Shown: in pieces, positions 1-8,270 of the stretch
Layout of the letters: each line of letters begins with the position of its first letter
Position numbering within the stretch: position 1 is the stretch's first letter
From: Treponema sp.
GTDB lineage: Bacteria > Spirochaetota > Spirochaetia > Treponematales > Treponemataceae
NCBI GenBank assembly: GCA_016293915.1
Contig: JAEDCY010000001.1
Coordinates: forward strand, 62,001-126,000
DNA length: 64,000 bases
Direction: 5' to 3'
Program-made: the position numbers and the translations under genes
Notes under the pieces: model-generated
What the model was told of the DNA's origin: nothing
The model's input: the letters and a program-made list of their open reading frames with translations, nothing else
Databases searched by the model: none

Positions 1-794
1 TCAGCTACTACATCCATATCAACGGCGGTAAGCTGCTGCTTAATTGTTCCCAGATACTGAGTTGTTGAACTCTTACGAACAGAAGAGAACCAGAACTGAG
101 ATGACAATTTTGAAATAATCGGCTCAAGTACGAGGTAAGGAATACAGAAGTTCATCATTCCTTCCTCATCACCAACCTTAGTTTCCAGAGTTACAAGCAC
201 AACCATTTCTGTTGGCGGTACAATCTGGGCGAACTGAGGGTTAGTTTCTATCTGTGCAAAGCGAGGGCGAAGGTCAATTACCTGAGTCCATGCTTCACGG
301 ATATTTGCAAGAATACGTACAATAACCGTTTCCATTACTTCCTGTTCGATATCTGTAAGGTCGCGGTTTTTATTTCCTGTTGTGGCACCTCGCCCACCAA
401 AAAGGCGGTCAATCATACAAAAGGTAATTGCCGGGTCAATTTCCAGTACGGCATTTCCCTTCAAAGGGTCCATGTTAATTACAGCAAGAGTTGTTGGAGT
501 CGGAATAGAACGGATAAATTCCTCGTAAGTAAGCTGATCTACCGAAGCTACGTGTACGTGAACAAGAGAACGAAGCTGAGCTGAAAGAGAAGTTGTTGTT
601 AAACGCGCAAAGGTCTCGTGCATATTCGAGACCGTACGCAGCTGTTCCTTAGAGAATTTGTCAGGACGCTTAAAGTCGTAAATCTTTATTTTGCGGGCAC
701 TATTGACCGGCTTAAAGTCATCAGCTTCGGTATCACCCGAACTAATGGCTGTAAGAAGCTGGTCAATTTCGTCCTGTGACAGAACTTCGTTCAT
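1..794 (-). CDS. fliM: Flagellar motor switch protein FliM (C-terminus cut by window edge)
   Basis: FliM is part of the cytoplasmic C-ring switch; its N-terminal peptide binds phosphorylated CheY. I translated the minus strand from the ATG at 792-794. It opens MNEVLSQDEIDQLL, the classic FliM CheY-binding motif, and continues through the conserved middle domain (IDRLFGGRG near residue 130, METVIVRILANIREAW near 155). The frame stays open to base 1, so about 264 residues are present and the C-terminal SpoA domain lies outside the window. It is the last visible gene of the flbD-motA-motB-fliL-fliM run, 16 bases after fliL. Identity is secure. Confidence 0.96.
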   Translation of the reverse strand, partial: MNEVLSQDEIDQLLTAISSGDTEADDFKPVNSARKIKIYDFKRPDKFSKEQLRTVSNMHETFARLTTTSLSAQLRSLVHVHVASVDQLTYEEFIRSIPTPTTLAVINMDPLKGNAVLEIDPAITFCMIDRLFGGRGATTGNKNRDLTDIEQEVMETVIVRILANIREAWTQVIDLRPRFAQIETNPQFAQIVPPTEMVVLVTLETKVGDEEGMMNFCIPYLVLEPIISKLSSQFWFSSVRKSSTTQYLGTIKQQLTAVDMDVVA

Positions 795-810
795 TAAACT
801 CCACCTTTAT

Positions 811-1365
811 TTAATTTTGCTCTATTACATCTTTCTGCTGGAAAACAACATCACGAATTCTAGAACTGCTCAAAATCTTATCATTGATTCCGTTTTTAAT
901 TTCATTTTCCAAAGCATCTTCGTTATTTGTATTGCGAAGCTCTGCTGCAGTTTTACCACTAAAATAACGGCGCAAAAATGCTTTTAATTCAACTGTACGC
1001 TGAGTAATTTCTGTAGAAGTTGCTTTATCATCTTTTTTATAAGCGAGAGCAACATCTACACGTACTGTAGCAGGAGGTTCATCACATGTTGTTGTCTGAA
1101 TTATTCCCAGAGAAGTGTACCAGTCATAAATTTCACGCTGACCAGACACATATTCTTCTGATGTTGGGATTGCTGTTACCTGAGTTGTATTTTTACTTGC
1201 GATTTTAACTGTTACAACTACAACTACAACAATAACAATAATTGCAGCGAGTCCGATAATTATCCATTTAAGAAGGCCAGACAAAAGTCCGCCAATACCA
1301 CGCTTTTTTTCAGGAGCTGAACCTGCACCACCCTCATCGAGGTTGATTTCATCATCGTCTGCCAT
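811..1365 (-). CDS. fliL: Flagellar basal body-associated protein FliL
   Basis: FliL is a single-pass inner-membrane protein that surrounds the stator and supports torque. The 184-residue protein has an acidic N-terminus, one strong membrane segment at about residues 31-54 (Ile/Val-rich), and a periplasmic domain with the FliL-type ending: the stretch around KAFLRRYFSGKTAAEL followed by a region on opening or closing the C-terminal helix. A good ribosome site, GGAGG, lies just before the ATG. It sits between motB and fliM, as expected in spirochaetes. The family's sequence conservation is low, so context carries part of the call. Confidence 0.92.
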   Translation of the reverse strand: MADDDEINLDEGGAGSAPEKKRGIGGLLSGLLKWIIIGLAAIIVIVVVVVVTVKIASKNTTQVTAIPTSEEYVSGQREIYDWYTSLGIIQTTTCDEPPATVRVDVALAYKKDDKATSTEITQRTVELKAFLRRYFSGKTAAELRNTNNEDALENEIKNGINDKILSSSRIRDVVFQQKDVIEQN

Positions 1366-1398
1366 TTCCCCTCCAGCAAAACTTAAAATATTTTACCA

Positions 1399-2127
1399 CT
1401 AAAAGTGCCCTTCGTCTAGGATAATAATATCCACACGCCTGTTGTAAGCACGACCTTCTGCCGTATCATTGGAAAACTTTGGTCTGGTGTCGGAATATCC
1501 GGCAACAGAAAAATCATTTTCCCTTACTCCATAATCGGCTAAATAGTGAAGAACATTAACAGCTCTTGTTGCAGAAAGTTCCCAATTGCTAGGAAAAATT
1601 GAATTTTCTGCAACCGGAGTAGAATCCGTATGCCCTTCTATACGAAATCTTCTGCCTTTTAATTCATCTGAACGGAAAAAATCTGCCAGACGCAGAAGTG
1701 TTTCGCGCGTATCATTTATATTTAATTCAGCACTTCCTTCTTCAAAAAAGTTATCAGAAAGAAGAGTTATGATAAGACCTCGCTCATCACTGGTAATTGT
1801 AATTTTGTTTGATTTTACATCGGGTGCAAAAAGACTTACAGCCTTCTTTTTTGCAAGGCCAAGTGATTTTCCTTTTTCAAGAGAAGGAAGTGAGTTTATA
1901 TTATTTCCTAAATCTGAAAGCTGACCCGCAGACAATGAAAGACCACCAGACGTTGTTTCTGTTTCCTGCATCTGGAGACTTTGTGTAATAGTAGCCATTT
2001 GGGTAACATCAACTTCTGAAGGGTTATAAAGCATAACGAAGAAGCAGAGCATGAGAGTAATCATGTCACCATAGGTACCAAGCCAGGCGGTTGATGGTTT
2101 TTCAGGCTGTTTAGCTTTCTTTCCCAT
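1399..2127 (-). CDS. motB: Flagellar motor stator protein MotB
   Basis: MotB forms the stator with MotA and anchors it to peptidoglycan. The 242 residues show a basic N-terminus, one membrane helix (about residues 17-37) with the proton-carrying Asp in GTYGDMITLML, and a C-terminal OmpA-like peptidoglycan-binding domain with EGHTDSTPV and NWELSATRAVNV motifs and the terminal NRRVDIII. All key features of a working stator subunit are present. It lies 21 bases after motA in the same operon. Confidence 0.97.
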   Translation of the reverse strand: MGKKAKQPEKPSTAWLGTYGDMITLMLCFFVMLYNPSEVDVTQMATITQSLQMQETETTSGGLSLSAGQLSDLGNNINSLPSLEKGKSLGLAKKKAVSLFAPDVKSNKITITSDERGLIITLLSDNFFEEGSAELNINDTRETLLRLADFFRSDELKGRRFRIEGHTDSTPVAENSIFPSNWELSATRAVNVLHYLADYGVRENDFSVAGYSDTRPKFSNDTAEGRAYNRRVDIIILDEGHF

Positions 2128-2148
2128 TTTTCTATTTATTCCTTAAAA

Positions 2149-2931
2149 CTAATCCTTCAAAACATCAGCTTCAATAGCTTTTCTTGTAACAGGATCAAGA
2201 TAAGTAAGAAGCTTCTGAGCCATAATACGTGGGTTTTCACCGGCCTGAATTGCAAGTACACCTTCAATAATCATTTCTTTTGAACGCATTTCCTGTGCAT
2301 TCTGATTTGCAAGTTTTGTTGAGAACGGAGTAATCAACCAGTTGGCCATCATAGATCCGTACAATGTTGTAATCAAAGCAACGGCCATGTTAGGACCGAG
2401 GGAAGATTTATCTTCGAGGTTGTTCAACATACCAATAAGACCAAGTACGGTACCCATCATACCGAAACCCGGTGCGAATCCAGCCCAGGCATTTATAAGA
2501 CCAATCCATTCCATATGGCGGTTTTCAACCTGAGTCATTTCATTTTCCATGATTGCACGAATAATATTACCGTCGGTACCATCGACTACAAGTCGAAGTC
2601 CCATTTTCATAAATGGATCTTCAAGATCATCAAGACCATCTTCCAAAGCAAGAATACCTTCACGTCGGGCTTTTTCAGAAAGGGCCTGCATATTAATTAC
2701 AATATTCTTTTCACCGAAATCTGGAATCTTAAAAGCTTTTGCCATGATTTTGAACATACCAAGAGCTTTCTTTAAAGGTGACGCGATAAACATGGCGAAG
2801 TAAGAACCGCCGATAGTCATGAATACAGACGGGATATCGATAATTCCGCCCAATGTACCACCAGATGTCAATACAGACATGACAATCATGGCTGCACCGC
2901 CGACAATACCTAACAAACTCGCTATATCCAT
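2149..2931 (-). CDS. motA: Flagellar motor stator protein MotA
   Basis: MotA is the multi-pass stator subunit that drives rotation against FliG. The 260-residue protein has two N-terminal membrane helices (about residues 1-55), a cytoplasmic loop with charged residues (KARREGILALEDGL near 86-100), and two later helices with the conserved Pro-rich turn around GFAPGFGMMGTVLGLIGML and ALITTLYGSMMANWL. The start codon overlaps the flbD stop (TAATG), pointing to translational coupling. Confidence 0.97.
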   Translation of the reverse strand: MDIASLLGIVGGAAMIVMSVLTSGGTLGGIIDIPSVFMTIGGSYFAMFIASPLKKALGMFKIMAKAFKIPDFGEKNIVINMQALSEKARREGILALEDGLDDLEDPFMKMGLRLVVDGTDGNIIRAIMENEMTQVENRHMEWIGLINAWAGFAPGFGMMGTVLGLIGMLNNLEDKSSLGPNMAVALITTLYGSMMANWLITPFSTKLANQNAQEMRSKEMIIEGVLAIQAGENPRIMAQKLLTYLDPVTRKAIEADVLKD

Positions 2932-3131
2932 TACAAGACCTCTTGTCTTTCAATACCAATATCTCTACGGTATTTAATTATTTTTTCAATTAAATCTTCT
3001 GGGGAATTTTTGACAATGATTTTACGCCCCGACAGCATAGTGAGCGTCAGGTCAGGAGTAGTTTCCATACTTTCAATCATGTGCGGATTCACCCAATATT
3101 TTTTCCCATCTAACCGCATTACATCAATCAT
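2931..3131 (-). CDS. flbD: Flagellar protein FlbD (small)
   Basis: FlbD is a small protein of unknown exact function found next to motA in spirochaetes and some Firmicutes. I use the ATG at 3129-3131, which gives 66 residues starting MIDVMRLDGKKYWVNP; this aligns with the family start (MI-x-V-x-RLNG). The open frame extends upstream to 3275, but that part is a Lys/Ile-rich stretch read from AT-rich spacer and is not part of the family. No clear ribosome site is visible before the ATG. It would be the first gene of the motor operon here, divergent from the response regulator. Confidence 0.88.
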   Translation of the reverse strand: MIDVMRLDGKKYWVNPHMIESMETTPDLTLTMLSGRKIIVKNSPEDLIEKIIKYRRDIGIERQEVL

Positions 3132-3315
3132 ATGTTTTATTATTACTATAATTATAATCTTTTTTTTGCATATTTCAATTATTATTTTTGCAATATATAG
3201 AATTTCGGCCTTTTTTTTGATGTTTTTTTGAATATTTTTAAGAAATTTCATTATAAAAGAAAGAATTCTTTTCAAAATCTCCTCTATTGAGTTATATTAT
3301 TAAAAAAGGGAGAAT

Positions 3316-4035
3316 ATGGAAAACACACCTTTCATTTATGTAATAGAAGACGAAGAATCAATTTCAAAGCTTATAACACTTTATCTTACAAAAGAGAAAA
3401 TGGATTCCAAAGCATTTTTTAGCGCAGAAGATGCTCTAAAAGAAATCAAAAGTGGTAAGCAGCCAAACCTGATTATTCTTGATTTGAATTTACCGGGAAT
3501 AAGTGGTTTTGATTTTCTTAAAGAATTGAAAAAAATTTTTAACAAAGACCTTCCTTCTGTTATGATTCTTTCTGCAAGAGACACTGATGAAGATATTATA
3601 AAGGGACTTAGCTATGGTGCTGATGAGTTTGTAACAAAACCATTTTCACCAGGTGTACTCATGGCCAGAATAAAAGCTAATCTTCGCCGACAAAGTTTTT
3701 TCCTCGAAAAAATGGAATCATACATTCAATTCGGTCCATACACTCTTCTTTTAGGAAGCTGTGTATTGAAAAAAGATGGTGTAAAAATTTCTCTTTCAAC
3801 AAAAGAATATGAAGTTCTTGAATATCTGGTAAAAAATGCCGGTCAGGTAATTTCGCCTGAAAAAATTTATCAAAGTGTATGGAAGGTTGAATATGGCGAT
3901 ATTACTGCAGTTGCAGTATATATTCAGCGCCTTAGAAAAAAGATCGAAGATAATCCAGCCGACTGCAAATATATAAAAACAGATTTTGGAAACGGTTATA
4001 TTTTTTCAGCTGAATGTGTAACAAACAAAAACTAA
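3316..4035 (+). CDS. OmpR/PhoB-family response regulator, orphan
   Basis: A 239-residue two-domain response regulator. The receiver domain (about 1-125) has the acidic pair EDEE near residue 11, the phosphoacceptor Asp at residue 56 (IILDLNLPG), and the conserved Lys in FVTKPFS. A winged-helix DNA-binding domain follows (about 135-235), with the typical STKEYEVLEYLVKNAGQVIS and the closing DFGNGYIF hairpin. The ribosome site is GGGAG just before the ATG. No histidine kinase gene is adjacent, so the partner and regulon are unknown. It is divergent from the flagellar operon, which hints at, but does not show, a role there. Confidence 0.9.
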   Translation: MENTPFIYVIEDEESISKLITLYLTKEKMDSKAFFSAEDALKEIKSGKQPNLIILDLNLPGISGFDFLKELKKIFNKDLPSVMILSARDTDEDIIKGLSYGADEFVTKPFSPGVLMARIKANLRRQSFFLEKMESYIQFGPYTLLLGSCVLKKDGVKISLSTKEYEVLEYLVKNAGQVISPEKIYQSVWKVEYGDITAVAVYIQRLRKKIEDNPADCKYIKTDFGNGYIFSAECVTNKN

Positions 4036-4090
4036 TTGTATTATGAAAATAAAAAGATAAAGGCCCTTGTTTTACAATTGTTATTCCACA

Positions 4091-5305
4091 CTAACACAGT
4101 TCTTCAAGAAAGCGGTTTAAAAACAACATACCTTCCCGGCTCATAAAATATCTAACCCCACTTCCCTCAACTTTCTGTCTCACACAAAGTCCTTTCTTTT
4201 CCCATTTTTCAAAAAGACACAAAAATTTTTCAGGCAGCTCTTTTGAAAAAATTCTTTTAAATTGTGTTTCTTCAAAACCATCAGTCTTTCTAAGTTCCAT
4301 CATAAAAAACTCAAACTCAGAAATTTCAGAATCGATTTTTTCTTTTGCCTGAACTTCAGAAAGTTTAGCCAAAACAGCAGGATTTATTTTATTACCATTA
4401 ATAATTTTACCTTCACCGTCAAAATTCCAGAATGAAATATACTTGTTTATATCAGTTGTGTTAGTCCATCTTAACGCAGAAGCATCTGCCTTATATACAG
4501 TTCCTGTTCCTCCACTCCCACAACCAAGGTAATCACTATGTGTCCAGTATGCAAGATTATGACGACACTCTTTTCCTTCAAGACAAAAGTTTGAAACTTC
4601 GTACCATTTATAGCCCTGGGTTTCAAGATAATCGCGACCACACAACCAGAGTTTATCAGCCTGATCAAAATCATAAACAAGTTTTCCGCTGTTATACTGT
4701 TTACCAAACGGAGTCTCATCTTCTATCGTTAGCGAATAAAGCGAGATGTGAGACGGCTTTATTTTACAAATCTCCTCAAGAGATTTAGTAAGAGTTGTCT
4801 CATCATCCCCTGGAAGTCCCGAAATCAAATCTACAGAAAGGTCTCCCTGCCAGTAATTTCTTAAAAGGCTGAGTGCATTTCTATTTGCGTCACAATCTGC
4901 CCGTCTGCATGCAGTCTTTAGAGCAAGATCATTCATACTTTGAATTCCACAGGAAATACGATTAACTCCGCAAGACCTTAGATTTTCAAGAAATCCTTCA
5001 CTTACATCATCAGGATTCACTTCCACTGTAACTTCAACATCTGAAGAAAGTGCAACACATGCTTTTATATGATTAAACAATACCTGAAACTGATTTTCTG
5101 TCAGAAGACTTGGAGTTCCCCCTCCAATATAAATTGTTTTAAGATTTGAAATATTATAAAGTTTTATTCTGTAAGAAATCTCATTACAAAGAGCTGCTAA
5201 ATAATCATCGGGCACAGAACCATAAGGTCTGCTGAAAAAATCACAATAAGCACATTTAGAAATACAGAAAGGAATATGAATATAAAGCGAACTTATTTCA
5301 TTCAT
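4091..5305 (-). CDS. hemW: HemW-like radical SAM protein (coproporphyrinogen oxidase-like)
   Basis: A radical SAM enzyme of the HemN/HemW group. The cluster motif CxxxCxxC is seen as CISKCAYC close to the N-terminus, preceded by SLYIHIPF, and followed by the GGGTPS glycine motif. The C-terminus has the HemN-type winged-helix region (DGFEETQFKRIF). HemW proteins are thought to be haem chaperones, not true coproporphyrinogen oxidases; the short N-terminus before the cluster fits HemW. I prefer the ATG at 5303-5305; a GTG at 5317 would add four residues. The stop-to-start gap from lepB is short, so the two may be cotranscribed. Confidence 0.88.
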   Translation of the reverse strand: MNEISSLYIHIPFCISKCAYCDFFSRPYGSVPDDYLAALCNEISYRIKLYNISNLKTIYIGGGTPSLLTENQFQVLFNHIKACVALSSDVEVTVEVNPDDVSEGFLENLRSCGVNRISCGIQSMNDLALKTACRRADCDANRNALSLLRNYWQGDLSVDLISGLPGDDETTLTKSLEEICKIKPSHISLYSLTIEDETPFGKQYNSGKLVYDFDQADKLWLCGRDYLETQGYKWYEVSNFCLEGKECRHNLAYWTHSDYLGCGSGGTGTVYKADASALRWTNTTDINKYISFWNFDGEGKIINGNKINPAVLAKLSEVQAKEKIDSEISEFEFFMMELRKTDGFEETQFKRIFSKELPEKFLCLFEKWEKKGLCVRQKVEGSGVRYFMSREGMLFLNRFLEELC

Positions 5306-5323
5306 CTTTCTATTCACACAGCA

Positions 5324-6022
5324 TCAGAATAATTTAAAATTTCGGAACGGAAAATAACAAAGCAGAATTTTTGCACTTATATCTTCTTTTTTTACAGCAC
5401 CCCACAAGCGTGAATCATCAGAAGACTTTCTGTTATCAGCAAGTACAAAGTATTCATTATATCCAAGTGTAAATTCATCAAAAGAACCTTTTACACCTAT
5501 TTCAGTATCCCATTCTGCAGGTGGAACATAAAAAGTTACATTATAAGGATTTTCAACAATTTCAAATTCTGTAAGAAAATGTTTTTCTCCGTCAGGTTTT
5601 ACATAAAGAACATAATCACGCATATAAATTGTATCACCCGGCATTCCAACAATTCGTCTTATATGAGATTTCGTTGAAGGCTGTTCATTATTTTCAAAAA
5701 TGGAAATCTGTTGGGCTGTAAAAAATCTTACAAACCGCTGCATTTGAGAAAAAAACAGATTAAGTTTTTTTGTATAACGAGGCTTCAAAAGAACTACATC
5801 ACCCCTCTGATAGTTTCCTGCTACAGGAGATACCAGAACAACAGATTTTTCAGGAATATCTGGAATCATAGAAAGGGCATTCTGGCGTAAAGGATATATT
5901 AAATATGAAATTACAATATTAATAAAAATATAAAGACAAATACAAAATAGTATAAAAGAAAATGTTCTTCTGCGTCGTTCTTTTTTTATCTGATATGAAA
6001 AAACTTCGATATTGCGATTCAA
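5324..6022 (-). CDS. lepB: Signal peptidase I-like protein with Arg at the usual Lys position
   Basis: A 232-residue membrane protein of the S26 family, which removes signal peptides at the outer face of the inner membrane. There is one N-terminal membrane helix (about residues 20-44). The serine box is present as LSMIPDIPEKS, and the last box as LADNRKSSDDSRLWG. The box that normally reads Y-I-K-R-x-V-G-x-P-G-D reads SHIRRIVGMPGD, so the position of the catalytic general-base Lys holds Arg. A Lys lies four residues earlier. Either the dyad is altered, an unusual Lys is used, or this is a non-canonical paralogue. Family membership is clear; activity is uncertain. Confidence 0.85.
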   Translation of the reverse strand: MNRNIEVFSYQIKKERRRRTFSFILFCICLYIFINIVISYLIYPLRQNALSMIPDIPEKSVVLVSPVAGNYQRGDVVLLKPRYTKKLNLFFSQMQRFVRFFTAQQISIFENNEQPSTKSHIRRIVGMPGDTIYMRDYVLYVKPDGEKHFLTEFEIVENPYNVTFYVPPAEWDTEIGVKGSFDEFTLGYNEYFVLADNRKSSDDSRLWGAVKKEDISAKILLCYFPFRNFKLF

Positions 6023-6107
6023 AACGTTCCCCTCGTTTTTGTTTATTATAAAGTATCAAAAAATCTTATTTCATACAAGTTAGAAATAATTGTATTTATA
6101 TATGTTC

Positions 6108-6210
6108 CAGGGCTTTCGCATTATAAACGCTTATCCGTAATGTTGGCGCGAAGGAGCGGGGCGTGGTTCAAAAACACTCTTTTTGTGGCTGCTGTGAAGC
6201 GGCAGCAGCC
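6108..6210 (+). repeat. Dispersed structured repeat, copy A (half element)
   Basis: About 100 bases here match, on the opposite strand, the right half of the element at 27738-27952, with roughly four mismatches by eye. The copy starts at CAGGGC and contains GCATTATAAACGC, the GC-rich block GGCGCGAAGGAGCGGGGCG, and a run ending in a hairpin with arms GGCTGCTG (6187-6194) and CAGCAGCC (6203-6210). It lies in the spacer between the divergent lepB and smpB genes, directly upstream of the smpB promoter. I see no coding capacity. Confidence 0.85.
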
Positions 6211-6220
6211 TTACACATTT

Positions 6221-6250
6221 TTGACTTCTTGAAAGCAATATCTATATACT
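6221..6250 (+). promoter_or_regulatory. Predicted sigma-70-type promoter of smpB
   Basis: A -35 box TTGACT at 6221-6226 and a -10 box TATACT at 6245-6250 are separated by 18 bases and lie 15 bases before the smpB ATG. A second TATAAT overlaps at 6252-6257. The promoter starts about ten bases after the end of repeat copy A. Confidence 0.6.
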
Positions 6251-6265
6251 TTATAATAGGAAGAT

Positions 6266-6727
6266 ATGGCTGACAGAAAGATTATTGCAGAAAACAGAAA
6301 GGCTAGATTTGATTATTTTATTGAAGATACTTACGAGTGCGGTATTGTACTTGAAGGTACTGAAGTCAAATCGGTAAAAAACGGAAACATCTCATTTCCT
6401 GACGCTTTTGCGGAAATCACAAATGGCGAGGTATGGGTAAAAAACTTTCATATTTCGGAATATTCTTTCTCTTCTATTTTTAATCACGATCCGGACAGGC
6501 CTAAAAAACTTTTGCTTCATGCAGAAGAAATAAAAAGACTGACTCGGCGAGTTGACGAAAAAGGCTGCACGCTAATTCCGCTGGATTTTTATCTCAAAGA
6601 CGGTCGTGTAAAAGTAACACTCGGAGTCTGTAAAGGTAAAAAAATGTACGACAAGCGTGCTGCAATCAAAGACCGTGATGTACAGCGCGATATTCAGAGA
6701 GAATTCGCTGGTAAACTGAGAGGTTAA
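6266..6727 (+). CDS. smpB: SsrA-binding protein SmpB
   Basis: SmpB binds tmRNA and brings it to stalled ribosomes for trans-translation. The 153-residue length and motifs are typical: the opening IIAENRKARFDYFI, the tmRNA-binding GIVLEGTEVKSVKNG near residues 27-41, and the basic C-terminal tail starting at KKMYDKRAAIKDRD. A purine-rich ribosome site (AGGAAG) precedes the ATG. The tmRNA gene itself is not visible near it. The next gene starts two bases after its stop. Confidence 0.97.
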   Translation: MADRKIIAENRKARFDYFIEDTYECGIVLEGTEVKSVKNGNISFPDAFAEITNGEVWVKNFHISEYSFSSIFNHDPDRPKKLLLHAEEIKRLTRRVDEKGCTLIPLDFYLKDGRVKVTLGVCKGKKMYDKRAAIKDRDVQRDIQREFAGKLRG

Positions 6728-6728
6728 A

Positions 6729-7613
6729 TTGACGGATAAAAAGGATTTATTAAAAAAGTCAGTATTAATATCCATCATTCTCTTTATTTTTTCCGCAGGT
6801 CTTTCGGCTCAAAGTTATTTCATTGATTATTATGGTATTGTTTCCACTGAAATTGATGAAAACATGTCTAAAATGACAAGCGATTTATACTATACTCAGC
6901 TTACAGAAATTAATAATTTTACCATCACAGACAAAAGAACAAGTCCAAATCTCAAAAACCGCCCGGATATATCTGTTTTTTCTGAAAATGCCCTGTCATT
7001 TTTTACCCTTATCACAAAAGATTCCGATTCAGATAAATGGATTACAACATATTATGTTATAGATAAAGCAAATAATGAAGAGCATTCAAAACAAAAAAAA
7101 TTCGATTCTTTCTATAAAATACTGATGGAACCGAAGGATGTTCTAAGACAGACTATAAAACAGCTTATTGAAAATGACACTTCTGCCAAGACTCTTACTT
7201 CACAAACCTCCTCTGAAGCTCTAGATTTAACACCAACTGATATTTCTTCTACAGAAGAACTTTCCGGCACCTGGACAGGCGAAGACAATATCAGAAAAAT
7301 TGTTATAATGAGAGGTGGTCGTGGCTTTGTAATCTTTAAAAACGGTGCAACTATGAATATTATCGTTGAACTTTCTGGTGATGAATCAAACAAACAGGTT
7401 CTTATAACCCAGAAGGGACACTCAAATGCATCTTTTTATCCTGAACTTCAGCGTTCGGCTGCCTTAACTGCTGCAGTTTCGGCAGAACCAATCAAATGGA
7501 CACTTACACTTATAAACGGAAATACTTTAAAAGGAATAAAAGAGACTCTTTTACCTGAAGGAAACAGTTATAAACAGGGAACTGTAAGCGTTATCTGGAC
7601 AAGACTCAATTAA
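6729..7613 (+). CDS. Secreted protein of unknown function
   Basis: A 294-residue protein beginning at a TTG codon one base after the smpB stop, so it is probably cotranslated with smpB. An N-terminal signal peptide is seen: KKSVLISIILFIFSAGLSA followed by Gln-Ser, giving a likely signal peptidase I cut near residue 27. The mature part contains a Ser/Thr-rich linker around residues 150-175 and then a compact domain with LSGTWTGEDN and KIVIMRGGRGFVIFKNG, which looks like a small beta-rich fold resembling a lipocalin-type 'WTG' strand. I do not recognise a named family. It is convergent with the next gene. Confidence 0.75.
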   Translation: MTDKKDLLKKSVLISIILFIFSAGLSAQSYFIDYYGIVSTEIDENMSKMTSDLYYTQLTEINNFTITDKRTSPNLKNRPDISVFSENALSFFTLITKDSDSDKWITTYYVIDKANNEEHSKQKKFDSFYKILMEPKDVLRQTIKQLIENDTSAKTLTSQTSSEALDLTPTDISSTEELSGTWTGEDNIRKIVIMRGGRGFVIFKNGATMNIIVELSGDESNKQVLITQKGHSNASFYPELQRSAALTAAVSAEPIKWTLTLINGNTLKGIKETLLPEGNSYKQGTVSVIWTRLN

Positions 7614-7621
7614 AATACAAA

Positions 7622-8119
7622 TTAAATCTGAGGAAGATCGTATACAGGAATACCAGTTACAATCGGTTTTTTATCTTTACCAAGAACTATATTTCCTGCA
7701 CTAATATCATATAAAAGGAAAATAATCGTAAAAAGAAGAGCAAAGCCAAAACCTACTATTTTGCATACTTTTTCCGGCAAAAATTCAGGTTCTTCATGGC
7801 GTAGAACTGAACCTGTATCATACAAAGTTGTCTGAGCCGGACGTAAACCTGTAATTTTAACAAGTTTTTCACCATCACTTACATAATCAAGCTTATGTGC
7901 ATAAGAAGCGATAACAGCCCTGTCATTTTGCAAAGCAGCAAGTTCCAGTGCGAGTTCACTGTTAATATTCTGAATTTCAGTAGTTTGTTTACTTATAATA
8001 CATTTCTGCTCTTCCATTTTATTATAACAATGCAGACTGTTTTGCCCGAACGTCATTGACAGAAGAACGTAAACAAAGGTTCCGAAAAATATTGCCGCCA
8101 AATACTTTGCACGTTTCAT
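7622..8119 (-). CDS. FtsB/DivIC-like septum-formation protein
   Basis: A 165-residue membrane protein. It has an N-terminal helix (about residues 6-25), then a coiled-coil stretch (about 35-85) ending KLDYVSDGEKLVKI, which resembles the end of FtsB/DivIC coiled coils (LGYVxxGE). Unlike the standard family it has a second predicted membrane helix near residues 124-145 and a short tail. FtsB/DivIC proteins bridge the early and late divisome, so a role in cell division is likely but not proven. It is divergent from the large acidic-protein operon. Confidence 0.6.
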   Translation of the reverse strand: MKRAKYLAAIFFGTFVYVLLSMTFGQNSLHCYNKMEEQKCIISKQTTEIQNINSELALELAALQNDRAVIASYAHKLDYVSDGEKLVKITGLRPAQTTLYDTGSVLRHEEPEFLPEKVCKIVGFGFALLFTIIFLLYDISAGNIVLGKDKKPIVTGIPVYDLPQI

Positions 8120-8130
8120 AGATAATTAAC

Positions 8131-8233
8131 TTATCGGCAATAATTTCTGTTTTCTGAAATGAAAATATGTGTTATAATAATAAAAAAGCTGTATTAATTT
8201 TTCTCTATTATTTCAGGCTTCTCATGCCGATAA
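8131..8233. promoter_or_regulatory. Divergent promoter region with inverted TTATCGGCA sites
   Basis: The 151-base spacer between the FtsB-like gene and the acidic-protein operon has TTATCGGCA at 8131-8139 and its exact inverse TGCCGATAA at 8225-8233. Between them is an extended -10 box TGTTATAAT (TATAAT at 8173-8178) reading towards the acidic-protein gene. The paired sites could be operators or the legs of a long-range loop. A third copy of the nonamer is at 27669-27677. The function is inference. Confidence 0.4.
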
Positions 8234-8270
8234 TATAAAAGAATATTAATACTCGAAAGAGAGGAGCTAT

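Noticed and set aside
3132..3275. N-terminal extension of FlbD
   Set aside because: Lys/Ile-rich translation of AT-rich spacer; the family start matches ATG 3131.
6108..6265. tmRNA gene next to smpB
   Set aside because: The spacer is repeat copy A plus a promoter; it lacks a tRNA-like end or a tag-peptide frame.
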